A stretch of 64,000 bases of DNA from Chloroflexota bacterium (GTDB lineage Bacteria; Chloroflexota; Dehalococcoidia; Bin125), in NCBI GenBank assembly GCA_026707145.1, contig JAPOXK010000021.1, positions 233,588 through 297,587 on the forward strand, written 5' to 3'. Made by a program: the position numbers and the translations under genes. Below the pieces are notes generated by a model. That model had not been told where the DNA came from, did not search any database, and saw only the letters and a program-made list of their open reading frames with translations. Shown one piece after another: positions 35,639-44,939 of this stretch (the stretch's first letter is position 1; the number at the start of each line of letters is the position of its first letter).

Positions 35639-36766
35639 TCAGGCCGGCCATGGCGCCAAGGTGATCGGCACCTCCAGCATCGCTCCGTCGCGCAGCACCT
35701 GGAACGGCAGGGTCTCACCCACCTCTCGTGCATCGATCAGCACAGCCAACTCATCGAAATCGTCCAGTGGTTCATCGGCCACCGCTACGATCCGATCTCC
35801 CCCGATCAGCCCTGCTGCCTGGGCCGGGCTCCCGCTCACCACGGCACCGATCGGCAGGCCAGAATCTCCGTCCGGGACCCCGCCGCTGATCCCGATCCAG
35901 GGATGCTGAATCGCCTCACCCTTGATCATCTGCGGCAGGAAGCGCGTAACCAGGTTCACCGGCACGGCAAAGTTCGTCCCTACGGAGCCACGCACAGGAC
36001 TCTCCGCGGCCGCATTCACGCCGATCACCTCTCCGGCGGCGTTGATCAACGGCCCGCCGGAATTTCCCGGGTTCAGCGCCGCGTCGGTTTGGATTAACCC
36101 TCGCTGCAAGCGGCCACCGCTCAGCAAGGGCGGCCGCGTCCGGCTCGTCGCCGAGATGATGCCCGTGGTCAAGGTACGCTGCAGACCAAAGGGATGTCCG
36201 ATCGCCGCGACAGGCTCGCCGACGATCAACGCATCGGAATCCCCCAGCCGTACCGGTGCGACCGCCCATCCCTCTAGCTCTACCCGCACGACCGCGAGGT
36301 CGTTGGCGCTATCGAATCCCAGCACCGTCCCATCCAGCGTGACACCGTCGCTCAGTTCTACCGTTACAGCCGAAGCGCCTTGCACCACGTGATAGTTCGT
36401 CACGATGTGACCGCTCGCGTCGACGAAAAATCCCGTCCCGGCTCCGCCGTCGGCGAGAACACTTACCACGGCCGGCTCCACTGCCGTGAAGATCGCGATC
36501 GGGTCGAACACCCCGGTACTCTCAGCGGCGCCTTGTGTCGCTGGTTCCGCCGTGATCGCTGCGTCGTCCGCCTTTGGAGGTACCGTCAGAAGCGTGTCGC
36601 CGGATCGATCGCTTGGTCCATCTGCGCCGGGTATCGTCGCGCTCGTCAGCGGCGGTGTCTCTCCGTTTGCCGGACTGTCGTTACCGGCAAACGCCAGCAC
36701 AATGAGGGCAGCTGCGACCGCTGCCGCCAGTGCAGAGGCCGTGCTCGTTAGAACAGTGCGCATCAT
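35639..36766 (-). CDS. HtrA/DegP-type membrane-anchored serine protease with PDZ domain
   Basis: The 375-residue protein has one N-terminal anchor (about 8-28), a variable acidic linker, a trypsin-like domain with catalytic His in TNYHVV (about 124), Asp in ANDLAVV (about 155) and Ser in GNSGGPL (about 233), and a C-terminal PDZ domain (about 280-370) with GLPIGAVVSGSPAQAAGLIGGDRI. It should degrade or chaperone misfolded exported proteins. A decayed copy lies 184 bp downstream. The start is the first ATG of ATGATGCGC; the second one matches the pseudogene start. Confidence 0.92.
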   Translation of the reverse strand: MMRTVLTSTASALAAAVAAALIVLAFAGNDSPANGETPPLTSATIPGADGPSDRSGDTLLTVPPKADDAAITAEPATQGAAESTGVFDPIAIFTAVEPAVVSVLADGGAGTGFFVDASGHIVTNYHVVQGASAVTVELSDGVTLDGTVLGFDSANDLAVVRVELEGWAVAPVRLGDSDALIVGEPVAAIGHPFGLQRTLTTGIISATSRTRPPLLSGGRLQRGLIQTDAALNPGNSGGPLINAAGEVIGVNAAAESPVRGSVGTNFAVPVNLVTRFLPQMIKGEAIQHPWIGISGGVPDGDSGLPIGAVVSGSPAQAAGLIGGDRIVAVADEPLDDFDELAVLIDAREVGETLPFQVLRDGAMLEVPITLAPWPA

Positions 36767-36935
36767 CCCCGTTTCAGGCCGACTCCACTCGTCCGCGCTT
36801 CACCCACACATGGGCGAGCGCCGTTAAAACTAAAACGCGATTCACGGCCGTGCGGATCTCCCACCTTCGGAGGGCTCCCTCCCGCGCTTGGCCGCATTGA
36901 TGATCTTGCTCAGAAGGAAATTGAAGGAAGAGCAG

Positions 36936-37559
36936 CTATCCTCGGCGCCCGCGCCGTGGTGGCCAGGCTTGCTGCTCCCCTTTCTCGATCTGCTTTCGCA
37001 GGTGCTGCGCGGCCCGGCTGACCCGCAGCCCTCCCATTACCGCGAACGTCCCGCCCACTGCCACCACGAATAAGCCCGGCTTGACGCTGCGTTCGATCCG
37101 GCCCAAGTCCGGCCCTCCCTCGGTAGCACGAAAGACAACGTCCCTCGTGTCCCCAATCTCGAAGACCGCCACGATCAGCGGTATGGCAGCCAGGAAAGGC
37201 AATAGGATCCCGCGCCAGTCCGAAAGTCCCACCCGCCAGAGAAAGCTCGCCAGCACAAGCAGCACCAGGGTGTAAGCGAGTGCAACCAGCCCTCCAGATC
37301 GTTCAAGCCCTGAATCGGTAAACTCGCGCGCCGACATGCTGCCGAATTCCGGGTCGTCGAAGGCAGGAATCGAAGTTTCGACCCAAGGCAGAAAGCTGCC
37401 GATAAATACCAGCAGTGCTCCGAGAACCAGCAGCCAGATCGCAACGGTCGGCGCCGGGTGCAGCGCGGGAGAAGGTGGGATCAGCTGTCCCAGCCGGGAA
37501 TCCTCCCAGCGCTCGCGTCCTGCACGCACCCGCTCCCGCAGCTCGTTGAGTCGCTCCAT
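36936..37559 (-). CDS. multi-pass membrane protein, family unknown
   Basis: I use ATG 37559 (MERLNELRERVRAGRERWED); the track's extra 105 residues are a shadow. The 207-residue protein starts with a charged helix and has four hydrophobic segments at about 38-58, 85-105, 110-130 and 165-185. The C-terminus is basic (HLRKQIEKGEQQAWPPRRGRRG). I do not recognise a family and see no catalytic residues. The start lacks a clear ribosome-binding site. Confidence 0.68.
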   Translation of the reverse strand: MERLNELRERVRAGRERWEDSRLGQLIPPSPALHPAPTVAIWLLVLGALLVFIGSFLPWVETSIPAFDDPEFGSMSAREFTDSGLERSGGLVALAYTLVLLVLASFLWRVGLSDWRGILLPFLAAIPLIVAVFEIGDTRDVVFRATEGGPDLGRIERSVKPGLFVVAVGGTFAVMGGLRVSRAAQHLRKQIEKGEQQAWPPRRGRRG

Positions 37560-37597
37560 GTAGCCAGCGTAAGGGAAGTGTCGCAACAACCGGCCTG

Positions 37598-38515
37598 CTA
37601 GCCGAGCTGCGGCCGCACCTCTTCCTTCAAGCGCTGCAGAGCCTGGAGGCGTCCCTCGATCCCACCGGGTGCGATGACATCCACGACGATGTGCGTAACT
37701 CCCATCTCTTGGAGTTCCCCTACCTGCTCCACGATCTGCTCCGTCGATCCGAACAACGAGCCATCCGCCCGTGGTCCGGATTCGGCTCCATAAGCGAGCC
37801 ACATGCGATTGCTCAGCACGATCGTGTCTGGGTCCCGGCCGGCCTCTTCGGCGTAGCGCCGCACGGAGGCCCATTGCGCCTGCAGCGCCGCCGGCGAGGC
37901 GTAGGCCCCCTGGAACCCGTCTCCCCGGCGCGCCGCGCGCTTGTACCCGGCTTCGGACGCTCCACCCATCCAGAGGGTGATACGGCCGTTGACCGGCTTG
38001 GGATTGAAGCCAATTTTCTCGAACTCGTAGTAGGTGCCGTGGTATTCGGGCATCTCTTCGGTCGAGAGCGCTTCCAAGATGTCGAGGTGCTCGTCGAGAC
38101 GCGCCCCGCGATGGTCAAACGGCATCCCCAGCGCTGCGAACTCTTCCGGCATCCAGCCTGCCCCCGCACCCAGGATCAGCCGACCCTTGCTCAGCTGATC
38201 CAGGGTGATCAAGACCTTCGTCGTCTGCACCGGCATGCGCCAAGGCAAGACCAGGACGGAGGTCCCCAAGCGCGCCGTCTCGGTCTGCGCTGCTACGAAG
38301 CAGAGCGTGCCCAAGGGGTCCAGCCAAGGCAGCTCGGGTGGCACAGGGAACTTGCCCCCCAGGGGGTACTCCGTCTCGATCTTCTCGGGGATGGCGATGT
38401 GATCGCTTACCCAAAGCGACTCGTATCCCATCGCCTCCGACTGCCGGGCGACCTCAGTGATCGCCTCGGGCGTCGCGCGCCAACCCAGCTGCGGCAGGTG
38501 AACGCCAAATTCCAT
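37598..38515 (-). CDS. LLM-class flavin-dependent oxidoreductase
   Basis: ATG 38515 has GAGGAGG upstream and replaces the track's 38545; the product has 305 residues. It has FGVHLPQLGW at the N-terminus, SLWVSDHIAIP near 37, LDQLSKGRLILGAGAGWMPEEF near 100-120 and ITLWMGGASEAGYKRAARRGDG near 175. It is a second luciferase-like oxidoreductase, F420- or FMN-dependent, in a different subgroup from 14803. The next gene upstream is the DPBB protein, 90 bp away on the same strand; no functional link is evident. Confidence 0.88.
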   Translation of the reverse strand: MEFGVHLPQLGWRATPEAITEVARQSEAMGYESLWVSDHIAIPEKIETEYPLGGKFPVPPELPWLDPLGTLCFVAAQTETARLGTSVLVLPWRMPVQTTKVLITLDQLSKGRLILGAGAGWMPEEFAALGMPFDHRGARLDEHLDILEALSTEEMPEYHGTYYEFEKIGFNPKPVNGRITLWMGGASEAGYKRAARRGDGFQGAYASPAALQAQWASVRRYAEEAGRDPDTIVLSNRMWLAYGAESGPRADGSLFGSTEQIVEQVGELQEMGVTHIVVDVIAPGGIEGRLQALQRLKEEVRPQLG

Positions 38516-38605
38516 CACGGACCTCCTCTTGCCCTCTGGCGCCATTGACGCCCGTAGCTCGCGGGAGTCTAGACGCTACGCCTTACCGATGATGAGCGAA
38601 GCAGC

Positions 38606-39571
38606 TCAGAGTTCCTCGATCCGCACGTCGATCCGCCCCTCAGCCAAGGGCGCCAACTGTTGGAACCCTGCCTCCGACAGATCAACATGGGTAGACGGGA
38701 ACAAGCCTTTGTCCTGTACCACCACATCCAGCGTTCGATCTCCGTACCGTATCCGCAAGCGAGTCCCGCATTCCCATCCAGTAGCGGCTGCGATCGTGGG
38801 GTCGAAGCGATCGTACACACCGCCGCAGAACATCACATTGCCGTGCAACGCTGGGTGGTAATAGGTCGCTTGTCCCCTGACGAACCCAGGTTCGATAGGC
38901 GCCGATGAAAGCCCTCGAATCGGGCTCCAGCGCAGGCCGCCCGCCTCCAGCCTCAGCCAGAGCACGTCCCCTTGATGCAGGCTCGTAAAGGCTTCTCGGG
39001 CAGCGACGCCGGGCAGGTAGCTGTGATAGCGCCGCTCAAGCGAGCTCCAACGCAATGCTCGAGTTACGGGCGACTCGGCGGTCTCGCCGAGAATATTCCC
39101 GACCGGCACTTCGCTGCCGAGCCAGCTCACACAGGACCATCCCTGCGGCAAGACTCGATCTGCCGGCGGCGCTTCCGGCCGCGGCGGCTGCTGCCAGGTG
39201 GCGTCGCTCGTCAGCAGCAGCCACAGCGCCGCGCCTTGCGTCACGTGGTCGAGACTATTGACCGGCCGCGGCGGTACGTAAGATCGCCAGCTTTGCGAAT
39301 CGCTTTCCCAAAGCCAGGCAGCTTTGAGCGGCAGACCGGAGAAGGCGTCCACCACCGACGTGGGCCCGCCAAACCACGGCACCGAATTCCATCCTTGTAC
39401 AAGGTTGAGCGCGGGGCCTTCGGCCGCCGCTCGCGCCCGTCCACCACCCGGTCCGAGGGCGGGTCCCAACCCGGCGCCGATCGCCGCCGCGCCGGCCGCC
39501 GCGATCATTCCGCGCCGCAGCAACGTCCTGCGGTCGATCGCTTTGGAGGCCCCCCGTTTCAACCCGGACAC
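38606..39571 (-). CDS. Tat-exported protein with C-terminal RlpA-like double-psi beta-barrel
   Basis: The 321-residue protein begins with a twin-arginine signal (RRTLLRRGMIAAAGAAAIGAGLG), so export by Tat is likely. Residues about 55-215 form two repeats of a Trp-rich unit (LVQGWNSVPWFGGPTSV; LPQGWSCVSWLGSEVPV) that I do not recognise. The C-terminal 90 residues (GQATYYHPALHG ... VVVQDKGLF ... HVDLSEAGFQQLAP) are a double-psi beta-barrel as in RlpA/expansin-like proteins, with the usual Asp. Cell-wall binding or lytic-transglycosylase activity is possible. It is 13 bp from the HEAT-SpoU gene. Confidence 0.78.
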   Translation of the reverse strand: MSGLKRGASKAIDRRTLLRRGMIAAAGAAAIGAGLGPALGPGGGRARAAAEGPALNLVQGWNSVPWFGGPTSVVDAFSGLPLKAAWLWESDSQSWRSYVPPRPVNSLDHVTQGAALWLLLTSDATWQQPPRPEAPPADRVLPQGWSCVSWLGSEVPVGNILGETAESPVTRALRWSSLERRYHSYLPGVAAREAFTSLHQGDVLWLRLEAGGLRWSPIRGLSSAPIEPGFVRGQATYYHPALHGNVMFCGGVYDRFDPTIAAATGWECGTRLRIRYGDRTLDVVVQDKGLFPSTHVDLSEAGFQQLAPLAEGRIDVRIEEL

Positions 39572-39584
39572 TGCCGTCTCCGCT

Positions 39585-40631
39585 TCATGTGTTCATGCGC
39601 TCCTGCGCTCCCAAGTAAAAATACATGCCCACCGTCGCCGCCACAGCCACGTTGAGGCTGTCGATCCGACCCACGACGGGGATGCTCACTTGCAGATCTG
39701 CGGCTTCGATGAAGTCTGGCGGGAGGCCGTCGCCTTCGTTGCCGACGACGATCAAGGGCTGCCGAGGCCACTTGACATCGTACAGCGACTGCGCTGTGGA
39801 GCCCTGCTGCAACGCTACGATCGCGTACCCTTCCGTCCGCGCCCGCTCGATGCAAGCCATCGGCGTTGGCAGCAGCTCTACCGGGATCCACCAGTCGCTC
39901 CCTTTCGTCGAGGGCCGGTAGTAGAAGTCTCGCCCCACCACCCAGACCGCCCGCGCGCCCGCCGCCTCTGCGCTGCGGATCAGCACGCCGAGGTTCACAC
40001 CATAGGAGAAGTTGAACGCCGCCACCGCGAATGTCCCCGTACGCTCCGGCATCGTCTCATGCCGCGGCGGCAACCCGAATGGCCGCCGCGCCGACTCCGG
40101 CATCGTCCCTTTTCGTGGCGTCGCAGCCGCTTGCGCCGCCCGTTCCTCGCTCACGGTTAGCGTCCGCGCGGCCTGCCGTGCCACGCCCGGGTCGGCATCC
40201 CCAGCCAGTACGCGCAGCAAAGCCGTTCCGTCCTCCCCCACGGCTCCCAGCACGCTGCAGGCGGCTTTTTTCCCTTCCCGCGACGCTTCGGTCAGCCAAG
40301 GCTCCATTTGGCGGAGCAGCTCGGCCGCCTCCAACCGTGGCAGGAGCGTCATCGCCCGGCGGCGCAAGCGCCGATTTTGCGACGTCAGCGCCGGCAGCAG
40401 CGCTCGCACGACCGCCGGGGCGGGAGCCTGCTGCAGCGCTAGCCGCGCCTCGCCGCGTGGAAATGGGTGCTCGGCTTTCAGCGCAGCCTCCAGGCAACGC
40501 TGCACCCATCCGCCGGCCCGCGCTTCCGCCAACGCGCGCAACGCACGTCCCTGCGCGTAGGCAGCCGCTTCGGCGGGAGCGAGCGGCGGGAGTTCGTGCA
40601 GCGCACGCGGCTGATCGGTGCGTCGCGACAT
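39585..40631 (-). CDS. HEAT-repeat domain fused to SpoU/TrmH-type RNA methyltransferase
   Basis: The N-terminal 170 residues are helical HEAT-like repeats (VVRALLPALTSQNRRLRRRAMTLLPRL). The C-terminal part, from about residue 198, is a SpoU knot: NLGVLIRSAEAAGARAVWVVG is motif 1, GNEGDGLP near 296 motif 2 and VVGRIDSLNVAVAATVG near 317 motif 3. Motif 1 reads GVNLGVLIRSA rather than the usual NxGaxxRtA but keeps the Arg. SpoU enzymes 2'-O-methylate tRNA or rRNA riboses. The fused HEAT module probably guides RNA or protein binding. Confidence 0.85.
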   Translation of the reverse strand: MSRRTDQPRALHELPPLAPAEAAAYAQGRALRALAEARAGGWVQRCLEAALKAEHPFPRGEARLALQQAPAPAVVRALLPALTSQNRRLRRRAMTLLPRLEAAELLRQMEPWLTEASREGKKAACSVLGAVGEDGTALLRVLAGDADPGVARQAARTLTVSEERAAQAAATPRKGTMPESARRPFGLPPRHETMPERTGTFAVAAFNFSYGVNLGVLIRSAEAAGARAVWVVGRDFYYRPSTKGSDWWIPVELLPTPMACIERARTEGYAIVALQQGSTAQSLYDVKWPRQPLIVVGNEGDGLPPDFIEAADLQVSIPVVGRIDSLNVAVAATVGMYFYLGAQERMNT

Positions 40632-40678
40632 GATCGATTAGCCTAGCGCTCGCCCATCCTCACGCCAGGGAGCACGCG

Positions 40679-41482
40679 ATGTCTTACGAATTCATTGTCT
40701 ACGAGCACAGCGACCGCATCGTCACCATCACGATTAACCGGCCCGAACGGCTCAACGCTGTTCATCCTCCCACCACAGACGAACTGGCCGACGCTTGGGA
40801 GCGTTTTCGCAACGACGATGATGCCTGGATCGCGATCCTCACCGGCGCCGGAGAGCGCGCTTTCAGCGCCGGGAACGATCTCAAGTACGCCGCCCAGGTC
40901 GGTTCCAGCAAAGTCACTGCTGCTAGCTCCCCGCAGCCCGGGGGACTCGGAGGGCACACACGCACCTTCACGTGCTGGAAACCGATCATCGCCGCCGTGA
41001 ACGGCTACGCCCTCGGCGGTGGCTTCGAGATGGCTCTCGCCTGCGACGTCATCATCGCGGCGGATCATGCCCGTTTCGGGTTGCCCGAACCCACCGTGGG
41101 CTTTATGGCCTCCTCGGGCGGCGCACAGCGCCTCCCGCGTTCCATCCCGTTCAAGGTCGCGATGGGCTACATGCTAACAGCGCGGCAGATGAGTGCAGCG
41201 GAGGCGCTGCGCTGGGGACTGGTCAACGAAGTAGTTCCCCATGCGGAACTCATGACGACCGCCCACCGCTGGGCGGAAGAGATTCTCCGCTGTGCTCCGC
41301 TCTCCATCCGCGCTACGAAAGAGGCCGCCACGCGCGGCTATGACATGCCGCTCATTCCCGCTATCGAGCACCTCTACCACAACCAGCTTCTGATGATGGG
41401 ATCGGAGGACTTTGTGGAAGGGCCGTTGGCGTTCGCGGAAAAGCGAGCGCCGCGCTGGACAGCCCGGCCGCGCGCCGAGTAG
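40679..41482 (+). CDS. enoyl-CoA hydratase/isomerase with intact catalytic glutamates
   Basis: The 267-residue crotonase has FSAGNDLKYA near residue 64, GYALGGGFEMALACD near 108 and FGLPEPTVGFMASSGGAQRLP near 131. The Glu of GGGFE and the Glu of LPE correspond to Glu144 and Glu164 of rat enoyl-CoA hydratase, so hydration of 2-enoyl-CoA is plausible. It is divergent from the HEAT-SpoU gene, with ATG 40679. A second crotonase at 5153 lacks these residues. Confidence 0.9.
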   Translation: MSYEFIVYEHSDRIVTITINRPERLNAVHPPTTDELADAWERFRNDDDAWIAILTGAGERAFSAGNDLKYAAQVGSSKVTAASSPQPGGLGGHTRTFTCWKPIIAAVNGYALGGGFEMALACDVIIAADHARFGLPEPTVGFMASSGGAQRLPRSIPFKVAMGYMLTARQMSAAEALRWGLVNEVVPHAELMTTAHRWAEEILRCAPLSIRATKEAATRGYDMPLIPAIEHLYHNQLLMMGSEDFVEGPLAFAEKRAPRWTARPRAE

Positions 41483-41497
41483 AGCGAGGCCCTGCTC

Positions 41498-42235
41498 TTA
41501 GCTCGACCGGCCGTGTGAGTCGACCGGTACTTGGCGCTCCGAGCGCAGCGGGAGCTCCGCTGGCTGCTCGCTCTTGCGGCGCCGCCGACCGCGCCAGGCG
41601 ATGACCAACAGGGGCAACAGAAGGAAAACACCGAGGCCGGCGATGCTGATCAGGGCGACCGTCCGGTCCTCGCGCAAGTTGTCCCCCACCAGCGATAGCA
41701 GCAAGAACATGGGCGTCGACCCCACCAGCGTGATCGCTAAGTAGAGCGTAAAGCGGATCCGCGTGAGCCCCGCACCATAGGAGACGGCGTCCGTCCCGAG
41801 GATCGGGAAGAGCCGTAGAACAAAAAGCACCCGCACTCCAAGCCGATCGGCTACACGATCGACTTCCGCCATGAAGCGCCCCGGCAGGAACCGCTGCAAC
41901 AGCGGGCGTCCCCAGCGGCGGGCGATCCCAAAACAGATCGATCCCCCGATGGCGGCCCCGAGGAGAGTGTAAAGAAAACCCTCTACCCCCCCGAAGGCTG
42001 TAGCAGCCGCCACCGGCGCCGGCGAGGTGGGAATCGGCGCTAAGGCCATCGAGAGCGCATAGAAAGCGACGTAGGCGATTGGTCCCAGCGCGCCGTAGCC
42101 TTGCGCCCAAGTGGCGAAATCGTCGTAGTCCCAAGGCGAGAATCGCTCCAGCAGTTGGTCCGTCGCGATCAGGAGCCCCAACGCTGTCGCAACGACTGCG
42201 ATCGCCATGACGAGCTGCCGGCGAGAGATCTCCAT
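41498..42235 (-). CDS. VTT-domain (TVP38/TMEM64/DedA-like) membrane protein
   Basis: The 245-residue protein has an N-terminal helix and the VTT-domain arrangement of re-entrant and membrane segments: YGALGPIAYVAFYALSMALAPIPTSPAPVAAATAFG (about 47-85), GGSICFGIARRWG near 97 and LFPILGTDAVSYGAGLTRI near 143. Such proteins are linked to lipid scrambling in eukaryotes (TMEM41B, VMP1) and to membrane homeostasis in bacteria. The basic C-terminal tail of 30 residues is variable. It converges with the crotonase gene. Confidence 0.86.
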   Translation of the reverse strand: MEISRRQLVMAIAVVATALGLLIATDQLLERFSPWDYDDFATWAQGYGALGPIAYVAFYALSMALAPIPTSPAPVAAATAFGGVEGFLYTLLGAAIGGSICFGIARRWGRPLLQRFLPGRFMAEVDRVADRLGVRVLFVLRLFPILGTDAVSYGAGLTRIRFTLYLAITLVGSTPMFLLLSLVGDNLREDRTVALISIAGLGVFLLLPLLVIAWRGRRRRKSEQPAELPLRSERQVPVDSHGRSS

Positions 42236-42445
42236 GCCTCCACTATCGTTGATGTTCCGTTGCGGATCAGCCAGGTGCCCTTGAGACGAACGGTCTCCCC
42301 CGCCACACCCGAGAGCCCATCCGCTCTAGCGCATCCGCCGTACCTTGATCAGACGCGGCACCTTGGTGCTCGAGACCGTGACCCTGCTTAGGGCCCGTCA
42401 GGAAACGGGATCGGTCGCCAAGGATTGAAGGGAGGAGGACGGGAG

Positions 42446-42685
42446 ATGAACGTGGAGATCGCGGAGATCAGCTGCCTGATCTGCGGTCGCGGGCTCGGTT
42501 CCGTGCAACGGCGAGGCTGGCGTCTCCGGCACGTACCAGCCATGGAGTCGCCCAGCAGCGCCACGCTTACCCAGAATCGCGGCGGCGGCCTCGTCTGCGG
42601 CTGCTGCGGCGGCAAGGCCGTCGTCGGTCCCTTTGAGCGCGTGCCCGCGTACGCAGCACCGGGGGTGCTTGGCGCTGCGGCTTAA
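42446..42685 (+). CDS. small zinc-ribbon protein
   Basis: ATG 42446 has GGAGGAGG upstream, one of the strongest ribosome-binding sites here; the track's TTG 42425 is less likely. The 79-residue protein has CLICGRG near residue 10 and CGCCGG near 52, a possible four-Cys zinc site with a long spacer containing RRGWRLRHVP. No family is recognised. It is the third small zinc protein in the window and appears monocistronic. Confidence 0.65.
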   Translation: MNVEIAEISCLICGRGLGSVQRRGWRLRHVPAMESPSSATLTQNRGGGLVCGCCGGKAVVGPFERVPAYAAPGVLGAAA

Positions 42686-42767
42686 TACGCCGGGAGTGTC
42701 GGCCGGGAGGACAGCAGCGGGATGGAACGGCGACCGCTGCTCGATTCACCCTCCTCGGGCTTCCACC

Positions 42768-44843
42768 TCAGCTGCGTGCAGCCGCACTTGCAACTCGCTC
42801 CACTTCCACAGCGACATCGCACAGAGTCGCCCCGTGTCCGATGTCGCCCAAGCGGTCGCTGGTAAGCACGTTCACTCCCGGTACTCCCCAGTGCCCGAAT
42901 GGGGCAGCGACAGTGCCGCGCTTCACCTTCCGGCTGACTGAGACTGGATACTCTAGCGATCCGCGGTCGTTGAATACCCGCACCCTCTCTCCAGGCTCGA
43001 TCCCGCGCGCGACGGCGTCGTCTGGGTGCATCTCAACGAGCGGCTGGGGTTCCGCCCTGGTGAGCACTGCCGATCCGCCGTACGAGCTATTCAAAGAATG
43101 GTGGCGTTTCAGGGTCAGGAGCCGCAAGGGGTGGTGGTCGCTCGGTTCCTCGGCGGGCGGCAGGTACTGTGGCAATTCTCCAAGTCCGCTCCGGCCAAAG
43201 GCTTTCGATGCGAACTCGAAGCGCCCGCTCTCGCTGGGAAAGCCGCCCTGTGCGAAGGGAGTGCAACCCTTCACCGGCTCTATCCGGACAAATCCCTGCG
43301 TTTCCAGCGCTCGGCGTGCACCCGCCCGCTCCGCGGGCGACTCCCGCAGCGCTTCATCCAACAGATCCGCATCGCTCATCTGAAACAGCGCTTCATCAAA
43401 GCCGAGCCTAGCCGCGAGCAGGCGTGCCACCTCACTGTTCGGCTTGCTCTCTCCGATCGGTGGGATCACTTGCTCGCTGCGCTGGATATAGTTAAACCCC
43501 CACGACATCGTCAGGTCTGCCTGCTCCAGCATGGTCGTTGCAGGCAAAACGATATCGGCGTAGCGCGCCGTGTCCGTCATGAACTGGTCGTGCACCACCG
43601 TGAATAGATCGTCGCGCCGCAAGCCCGCGATCACGCTGCGTTGGTCCGGCGCGATAAGGGCCGGGTTGGAGTTCCACACGTAAAGCGCGCGCAGCGCTGG
43701 CCGCAAATTGGGATCCGTGAGGTGCCGCCCCAACTGCAGCATATTCAGCTGCCGCGGTGGTGGCGGGCATTCGGGCGTTCGCGTCAGCCGCCGCGCCCGC
43801 AGCGCCTCGAACGAGTGCGCGAACGCGATCCCGCCCGCCGCATGCCGCCATTGCCCGGTGAGCGCCGGCAGGCACTGGATGGCTCGCAGCGCCGAACCCG
43901 CTCCGTAGGCCCGCTGCATGCCCACGCCCGGCAGAATACCCGCCGGCTTCGTTGTCGCGTAGTCCCGCGCGAGCGCGACCACTTCCAGCGCCTCGATCCC
44001 CGTTACCTCCGCCGTGCGTTCGGGCGGCCACGCCGCGACATGCGCGCGTAGCTCCTCCAAGCCGCTCGTGTAGCGCGTCACGTAGTCCGCGTCCTCCAGC
44101 CCTTCCTGGAGAATCAAGTGCAGCATGCCCAACGCCAAGGCACCATCCGTTCCCGGATAGATCGCGATGTGGGCATCCGCCTGTTGGGCCGTGCGCGAAC
44201 GATACGGATCGACGACGATGAGCCGTGCTCCTCGCCGCCGCGCCGCGCGCACGATCTCCCACGTGTGAATCGAGCTGCTCACCGGGTTATAGCCCCAGGC
44301 GACGATCAGTTTTGCCTCTAGCAGCGACTGCGGGTCGTTGGTCATCTCCCCCACCAGGCGCGTGAGGCCCAGGCGCTGCCCGCCGCAGATCGTCCGCTCG
44401 AGATCGCTCGCCCCCAGTCGCCGGAACAGCGCCTCCATCGTCCCGAGCCCGCTCAGCACCCCCATGCTTCCGCAGTAGCTGTAGGGCAGGATAGCCGCCG
44501 CCCCCTCTCGCACGGCGATCGCCTCCCAGCGCTCCGCGATCTCGTCGACGGCTGCTTCCCACGAGAGCCTCTCGAAGCGGCCTTCTCCCTTGGGCCCCAA
44601 GCGCCGTAGCGGCGTCATCACTCGGGAGGGGCTGTAGACCCGCTCCAGGTAGCGGTTGACCTTGGCACAAAGGTGCTTGCCGGTGACCGGATGCGCCGGG
44701 TTCGGCGCCACCCGCACGGCCACGCCGTCTCGCACGGTCACGAGCATGGCACAAGCGTCTTGGCAGTCGTGGGTGCAGGCTCCTCGCAGTATGCGCTCGC
44801 CTGTCGGTTGCTGCTGTGAAGCGGTTACGGGCATAGTCGCCAT
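42768..44843 (-). CDS. molybdopterin-dependent oxidoreductase catalytic subunit (C-x3-C-x3-C type)
   Basis: From ATG 44843 the protein has 691 residues; the track's first 99 residues are unrelated shadow. The N-terminus has a Mo4Fe4S site CTHDCQDAC followed by GKHLCAK, so C-x3-C-x3-C-xn-C, as in the polysulfide/thiosulfate-reductase and dehydrogenase-like branches of the DMSO-reductase family rather than typical Fdh. ERTICGGQRLG near residue 148 may supply a Mo-ligand Cys, which is not certain. The C-terminal dinucleotide-binding domain is present (MHPDDAVARGI, VNVLTSDRLGDIGHGA). No Tat signal and no partner subunits are adjacent, so the enzyme is probably cytosolic. It is divergent from the aminotransferase. 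Confidence 0.87.
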   Translation of the reverse strand: MATMPVTASQQQPTGERILRGACTHDCQDACAMLVTVRDGVAVRVAPNPAHPVTGKHLCAKVNRYLERVYSPSRVMTPLRRLGPKGEGRFERLSWEAAVDEIAERWEAIAVREGAAAILPYSYCGSMGVLSGLGTMEALFRRLGASDLERTICGGQRLGLTRLVGEMTNDPQSLLEAKLIVAWGYNPVSSSIHTWEIVRAARRRGARLIVVDPYRSRTAQQADAHIAIYPGTDGALALGMLHLILQEGLEDADYVTRYTSGLEELRAHVAAWPPERTAEVTGIEALEVVALARDYATTKPAGILPGVGMQRAYGAGSALRAIQCLPALTGQWRHAAGGIAFAHSFEALRARRLTRTPECPPPPRQLNMLQLGRHLTDPNLRPALRALYVWNSNPALIAPDQRSVIAGLRRDDLFTVVHDQFMTDTARYADIVLPATTMLEQADLTMSWGFNYIQRSEQVIPPIGESKPNSEVARLLAARLGFDEALFQMSDADLLDEALRESPAERAGARRALETQGFVRIEPVKGCTPFAQGGFPSESGRFEFASKAFGRSGLGELPQYLPPAEEPSDHHPLRLLTLKRHHSLNSSYGGSAVLTRAEPQPLVEMHPDDAVARGIEPGERVRVFNDRGSLEYPVSVSRKVKRGTVAAPFGHWGVPGVNVLTSDRLGDIGHGATLCDVAVEVERVASAAARS

Positions 44844-44939
44844 TGCATGATTGTCGGTCAGCGGACGCACCGGCCACAAGCGACGCTCGCTTCCGCTACC
44901 GTGCACATATCGCGCCGACTCACGACGAGGGAGGCTCCC

